Shown: positions 7,171 to 9,709 of the stretch, in pieces
How the letters are laid out: each line of letters begins with the position of its first letter
How positions within the stretch are numbered: position 1 is the stretch's first letter
Origin: an uncultured Bacteroidales bacterium
GTDB taxonomy: Bacteria > Bacteroidota > Bacteroidia > Bacteroidales > UBA932
Assembly: GCA_934725285.1 (NCBI GenBank)
Contig: CAKVBK010000068.1
Span: 1-9,709, forward strand
Length of the DNA: 9,709 nt
Direction: 5' to 3'
Position numbers and translations under genes: made by a program
Notes under the pieces: generated by a model
Databases searched by the model: none
What the model was told of the DNA's origin: nothing
The model's input: the letters and a program-made list of their open reading frames with translations, nothing else

Positions 7171-7998
7171 TTATTGTTCTCCGCTGTTCCGGATGTCCTC
7201 CCCCCAAAACAGCTTCGTGGTCAGAGCCTTTATAAAGCTGGTATTTTCAAGACGAACCCTTTTTAGCGAAAATTGTGCCACCACGACATCCAGTCTTGAC
7301 GAAGGCTTCACCAGATGGTTTCTGTTGTCCATAGACAGCATCACGTTCCCGTCTCGCGAACGCATGGAAATCGAGACCTTTGTCGTGTCCGGGACCACCA
7401 ATGGCCTGGCGTTCAGGTTGTGAGGCGCTATCGGGGCAATGATCAGCACCTTGGCCTCAGGGGCGCAGATAGGTCCTCCCACGCTCAATGAATATGCTGT
7501 CGAACCCGAGCTGGTCGCGACCAGGAGCCCGTCCGCCCAATATGTAGGGAGAGGATGCCCGTCAATAGCAACATCTATTCCGAGAAGGGCTGCCCCTGAA
7601 CGATGCACGGCGACCTCGTTCAAGGAATATGGATATAAAGTCGGGTCGGATTCAAGGTCTCCAAGAACGGTGGTTCTGAGAAGTTCCCTGTCCTCAATGT
7701 ACCATCCTCCTGACAGGAGCGCTTCGCAAGCCTCTTCGGGGCTATATTCAGAAAGGAAGCCAAGCCGTCCCAGGTTAACCCCGAGGATCGGTATTCCGGA
7801 CTCACCGACGCATTGGGACGCGGAAAGGAACGTCCCGTCACCGCCAACGCTCATCACCAGATCAGTACCAGGCTGAACATCATTGCATCCTTTGATCTCG
7901 TACAAGGAAAAGGACTTCCTCTCAAGCCGTTCAAGCATTGAGGAAAGCCTCTTGTCGCGCGGTGCGATACCCTCTCTGGAATATAGAGCTATCTTCAT
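7171..7998 (-). CDS. nadK: NAD kinase (ATP-NAD kinase)
   Basis: This 275-residue cytoplasmic enzyme phosphorylates NAD to NADP. GGDGT at 52-56 is the signature with the catalytic aspartate (D54). LGRLGFLSE follows at 76-84. SLNEVAVHR contains the NE pair at 127-128, and the glycine/serine-rich DGLLVATSSGSTAYSLSVGG block (156-175) binds NAD. The ATG at 7998 gives the usual N-terminus MKIALYSREG. A TTG at 8022 is also in frame, but it lies at or before the transcript start predicted from the -7 box at 8027-8034 and would add eight residues unlike the family. It is the first gene of the nadK-uppS-bamA-ompH unit and diverges from pdxJ. NADP supply has no direct mechanistic link to the envelope genes; the grouping is a conserved neighbourhood in this lineage. 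Confidence 0.95.
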   Translation of the reverse strand: MKIALYSREGIAPRDKRLSSMLERLERKSFSLYEIKGCNDVQPGTDLVMSVGGDGTFLSASQCVGESGIPILGVNLGRLGFLSEYSPEEACEALLSGGWYIEDRELLRTTVLGDLESDPTLYPYSLNEVAVHRSGAALLGIDVAIDGHPLPTYWADGLLVATSSGSTAYSLSVGGPICAPEAKVLIIAPIAPHNLNARPLVVPDTTKVSISMRSRDGNVMLSMDNRNHLVKPSSRLDVVVAQFSLKRVRLENTSFIKALTTKLFWGEDIRNSGEQ

Positions 7999-8026
7999 AG
8001 CGGTTACATTGCAAGCAATCAAAATT

Positions 8027-8057
8027 CAAAAATAGCACAATTCTGATTAAAACTGAA
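8027..8057 (-). promoter_or_regulatory. Promoter of the nadK-uppS-bamA-ompH operon
   Basis: TATTTTTG at 8034-8027 on the minus strand is a perfect -7 element. TTCA lies 19 bases upstream at 8057-8054 and is a poor -33 match. The predicted start near 8021 leaves a leader of about 22 bases to the ATG at 7998. Its upstream half overlaps that of the divergent pdxJ promoter. Confidence 0.6.
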
Positions 8058-8067
8058 CAGAAATCAT

Positions 8068-8075
8068 TATTTTTG
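8068..8075 (+). promoter_or_regulatory. pdxJ promoter -7 element
   Basis: TATTTTTG is a perfect TAnnTTTG match and is identical to the nadK element on the opposite strand 33 bases away. No convincing TTTG box occurs 19 bases upstream. Initiation near 8081 would leave about 16 bases before the ATG at 8097 and only about four before the alternative ATG at 8085. Confidence 0.55.
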
Positions 8076-8096
8076 TGCGTTTATATGTGTACGAAT

Positions 8097-8816
8097 ATGA
8101 CCAGACTCAGTGTAAACATCAACAAAATCGCCACCCTTCGCAATGCACGCGGAGGGAATATGCCTGATGTGGAAAAGGCGGCTATAGACTGTGAAAGATT
8201 CGGCGCCGAAGGAATCACCGTGCACCCTAGACCAGACGAAAGGCACATCCGTTACTCGGACGTAAGAGCCATCAGGCCGACCGTGACAACGGAATTCAAC
8301 ATAGAGGGCAACCCTATTCCAAGTTTCGTGGACCTGGTGCTTGAAGTCGTTCCAGACCAAGTGACGCTTGTTCCGGACGCCCACGACGCGATCACCTCCA
8401 ACGCAGGTTGGGACACAATCACCAACAAGAGGTTTCTTACTGATATTTGCGCCACGTTCAAGAGCAAGGGAATCCGGACGTCCATATTCATAGACCCTTC
8501 TCCTGCCATGGCTGAAGGCGCCAAGGCATGCGGATGCGACAGGGTGGAGCTATACACGGCGGACTATGCGGCCATGTATACTGCCGGCCGGGAGAAAGCT
8601 ATCTCCCCGTATCTTGAGACAGCAAAGGTTGCGAGGGAACTTGGCCTGGGATTGAACGCAGGGCACGACCTCAACCTGGAGAACATTGAATACTTCATAA
8701 GGACAATTCCTTGGACTGACGAGGTTTCCATTGGACATGCCATCATTTGTGACGCGCTTTATATGGGTTTGGAGAAAACAATACACGCCTACCTGTCAAA
8801 GATTAAGATTTTTTAG
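8097..8816 (+). CDS. pdxJ: Pyridoxine 5'-phosphate synthase
   Basis: This 239-residue cytoplasmic TIM-barrel enzyme joins 1-deoxy-xylulose 5-phosphate with 3-amino-2-oxopropyl phosphate to make pyridoxine 5'-phosphate, the last ring-forming step of the DXP-dependent vitamin B6 pathway. Family motifs are intact: RLSVNINKIATLRNARGG (3-20), GITVHPRPDERHI with H43, TEFNIEG with E70, NAGHDLN with H190, and SIGHAI (211-216). H43, E70 and H190 fit the positions of the family's catalytic H, E and H. The start at 8097 gives the standard N-terminus MTRLSVNIN. ATG 8085 and TTG 8073 are in frame but add residues absent from the family, and they lie too near or before the predicted transcript start. It diverges from nadK. 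A second Skp-like gene follows after 43 bases, and its promoter element begins two bases after the pdxJ stop. Confidence 0.95.
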   Translation: MTRLSVNINKIATLRNARGGNMPDVEKAAIDCERFGAEGITVHPRPDERHIRYSDVRAIRPTVTTEFNIEGNPIPSFVDLVLEVVPDQVTLVPDAHDAITSNAGWDTITNKRFLTDICATFKSKGIRTSIFIDPSPAMAEGAKACGCDRVELYTADYAAMYTAGREKAISPYLETAKVARELGLGLNAGHDLNLENIEYFIRTIPWTDEVSIGHAIICDALYMGLEKTIHAYLSKIKIF

Positions 8817-8817
8817 T

Positions 8818-8825
8818 TATTTTTG
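8818..8825 (+). promoter_or_regulatory. Promoter -7 element of the second Skp/OmpH-like gene
   Basis: TATTTTTG starts two bases after the pdxJ TAG stop. It would start transcripts near 8831 and leave a leader of about 29 bases. The upstream box would lie inside pdxJ codons, and no clear TTTG is seen there. Confidence 0.5.
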
Positions 8826-8859
8826 TAATCTTGAATATAATTTTTAACGATACAACAAA

Positions 8860-9522
8860 ATGAAACAGACACCACTGATCATCAGCGTCATAGCCCTTGT
8901 TGCTGTGGCCGCTCTCGGAATCATCCAACTCACTTCTAACGGAAACGGCAAGAAGAAAGCCGCTGCCGGTGAGGTAGTTGAAGCCACGGCACAGGCTGGA
9001 GCCATCGTTTGGTACGACCTTGACAGAGTACTCAACGAGTACGATATGGCCAACGACCTCAGATCCGTTGTGGAGACCAAGGTACAGGGCATTCAGGAAG
9101 AGATCAACAGAAGAGGCAACAAACTCCAGAGCGATGTGAACAAATTCCAGTCAGACCTCGACAAGGGCCTTCTCGTGCGTTCGGTAGCCGAGCAGAGGAA
9201 CCTCAAGCTTCAGGAGCAGCAGAACAACTTCAACAACTATGCGGCTCAGAAACAGCAGGAGATCGCCGAGGAGCAGCAGGTTATGATGAACCAGATCGGT
9301 GACGCCATCAAGACATTCCTCGACAAGTTCAACGAGGAGCACAAGTATGCTATGATCATCGCCACGCAGGGCAGTGTCCTTCCGGCTCCAGTAGCAGCCG
9401 GTGATCCTGACCTTGACGTGACCGACGCCATTCTTTCCGGACTCAACGACGAGTACGTGCAGAGCAAGGGAAAAGGCAAACCTGCCGCCGCTGCCGACAC
9501 CGACGAAACCAAAGCCGAGTAA
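8860..9522 (+). CDS. Skp/OmpH-family protein, membrane-anchored type
   Basis: This 220-residue protein begins MKQTP, followed by an uninterrupted hydrophobic stretch (residues 6-23) that lacks a convincing signal-peptidase site or lipobox cysteine, so it is more likely an inner-membrane anchor than a cleaved signal. A short G/N/K/A-rich linker (27-48) leads to AIVWYDLDRVLNEY, equivalent to the first Skp strand. A long glutamine- and glutamate-rich coiled coil runs from about 65 to 160, then KYAMIIATQGSVLPAP (162-177), and an alanine-, lysine- and acid-rich tail. The order is that of Skp/OmpH chaperones. The protein differs from the ompH product ending at 3168 in its anchor, linker and charged tail, so it is a diverged paralogue. 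It would hold client outer-membrane proteins, or do some other periplasmic task, tethered to the inner membrane (inference). A glycosyltransferase gene starts three bases after its stop. Confidence 0.85.
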   Translation: MKQTPLIISVIALVAVAALGIIQLTSNGNGKKKAAAGEVVEATAQAGAIVWYDLDRVLNEYDMANDLRSVVETKVQGIQEEINRRGNKLQSDVNKFQSDLDKGLLVRSVAEQRNLKLQEQQNNFNNYAAQKQQEIAEEQQVMMNQIGDAIKTFLDKFNEEHKYAMIIATQGSVLPAPVAAGDPDLDVTDAILSGLNDEYVQSKGKGKPAAAADTDETKAE

Positions 9523-9525
9523 ACT

Positions 9526-9709
9526 TTGAGAATCGCTCTCCTGTCGTGCTTCTACCCTTTCAGAGGAGGGATCTCTCAGTTCAACGCAAGTCTCTACTTG
9601 GAACTGGGGAAAAGCCACACTGTCAAGGCTTTCAATTTCAAAAGACAGTATCCGGAATTCCTTTTTCCGGGAAAGACGCAATACGTCACAAAGGATGATG
9701 ACGCCGTAC
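9526..9709 (+). CDS. Glycosyltransferase, GT-B fold (family 4-like), N-terminal part, TTG start
   Basis: The frame is open from a TTG at 9526 to the window edge (61 codons). An in-frame TAA at 9520-9522, which is also the stop of the preceding gene, rules out any earlier start, and no ATG occurs in this frame in the window. The peptide runs LRIALLSCFYPFRGGISQFN and continues into a segment with HTVKAFNFKRQYPEFLFPGK. A first beta-strand followed by a PxxGGI(S)xF loop is the N-terminus of GT-B glycosyltransferases of the family 4 type. The TTG aligns with the place where such proteins start (usually MKIALLS or similar). Donor and acceptor cannot be told, because the nucleotide-sugar-binding half is missing. 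The three-base spacing suggests coupling to the Skp-like gene, though no Shine-Dalgarno is visible. Sugar transfer to a surface glycan or lipid is an inference. Confidence 0.8.
   Translation, partial: MRIALLSCFYPFRGGISQFNASLYLELGKSHTVKAFNFKRQYPEFLFPGKTQYVTKDDDAV

Noticed and set aside
7439..7876. Open frame of 145 codons on the plus strand in nadK
   Set aside because: It overlaps the NAD-binding and GGDGT coding region on the other strand and has a low-complexity Ser/Pro/Arg product.
8073..8096. Upstream starts for pdxJ (TTG 8073, ATG 8085)
   Set aside because: They add residues not found in the family, overlap the -7 element, and would leave little or no leader.
8790..8860. Possible terminator after pdxJ (T-rich run near the stop)
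   Set aside because: No stable hairpin precedes the T-run, which is better read as the end of pdxJ plus the TATTTTTG promoter element.
9151..9681. Open frame of 176 codons on the minus strand over the Skp-like gene and the glycosyltransferase start
   Set aside because: It is antisense to two recognisable genes. Its leucine/valine-rich product is what the reverse of Gln/Glu/Asn-rich coiled-coil codons gives.

Overview
The window is a stretch of Bacteroidales-type chromosome carrying core (housekeeping) genes. Four things point to this phylum. The gene order nadK-uppS-bamA-ompH beside pdxJ matches that lineage. The 2-oxoacid:ferredoxin oxidoreductase is the two-subunit type with a fused gamma-alpha chain. 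Gaps in front of genes carry the Bacteroidetes promoter -7 element TAnnTTTG. Most genes lack a Shine-Dalgarno sequence. Genus cannot be assigned from what is seen. The coding sequence is of balanced base composition and the short intergenic gaps are AT-rich. Nothing suggests phage, insertion sequences, CRISPR or recent transfer.

Layout. Left part, minus strand (3030 to 1): korA, korB and the start of gdhA, all in one direction with gaps of 12 and 40 bases. KorAB interconverts succinyl-CoA and 2-oxoglutarate with ferredoxin, and GdhA aminates 2-oxoglutarate to glutamate, so the three genes form a plausible carbon-to-nitrogen junction. Middle, minus strand (7998 to 3168): nadK, uppS, bamA and ompH, closed by a strong intrinsic terminator at 3112-3142. 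UppS supplies the lipid carrier for wall and surface glycan synthesis, BamA inserts outer-membrane barrel proteins, and OmpH is a Skp-like periplasmic chaperone for those proteins. The last three therefore form an envelope-building set led by an NAD kinase gene. Perfect TAnnTTTG elements lie in front of nadK, bamA and ompH, so the operon probably has internal promoters.

Right part, plus strand (8097 to 9709): pdxJ (vitamin B6 synthesis), a second Skp/OmpH-like gene whose product looks membrane-anchored, and the start of a family-4-type glycosyltransferase that begins at a TTG codon three bases after the preceding stop. pdxJ and nadK diverge from a 98-base region with a perfect -7 element on each strand.

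No stretch over 300 bases lacks a gene. I found no RNA gene, mobile element, CRISPR array or sizeable repeat, and no system that I would call undescribed. The points worth checking are start-codon corrections, promoter architecture and gene-neighbourhood hypotheses.
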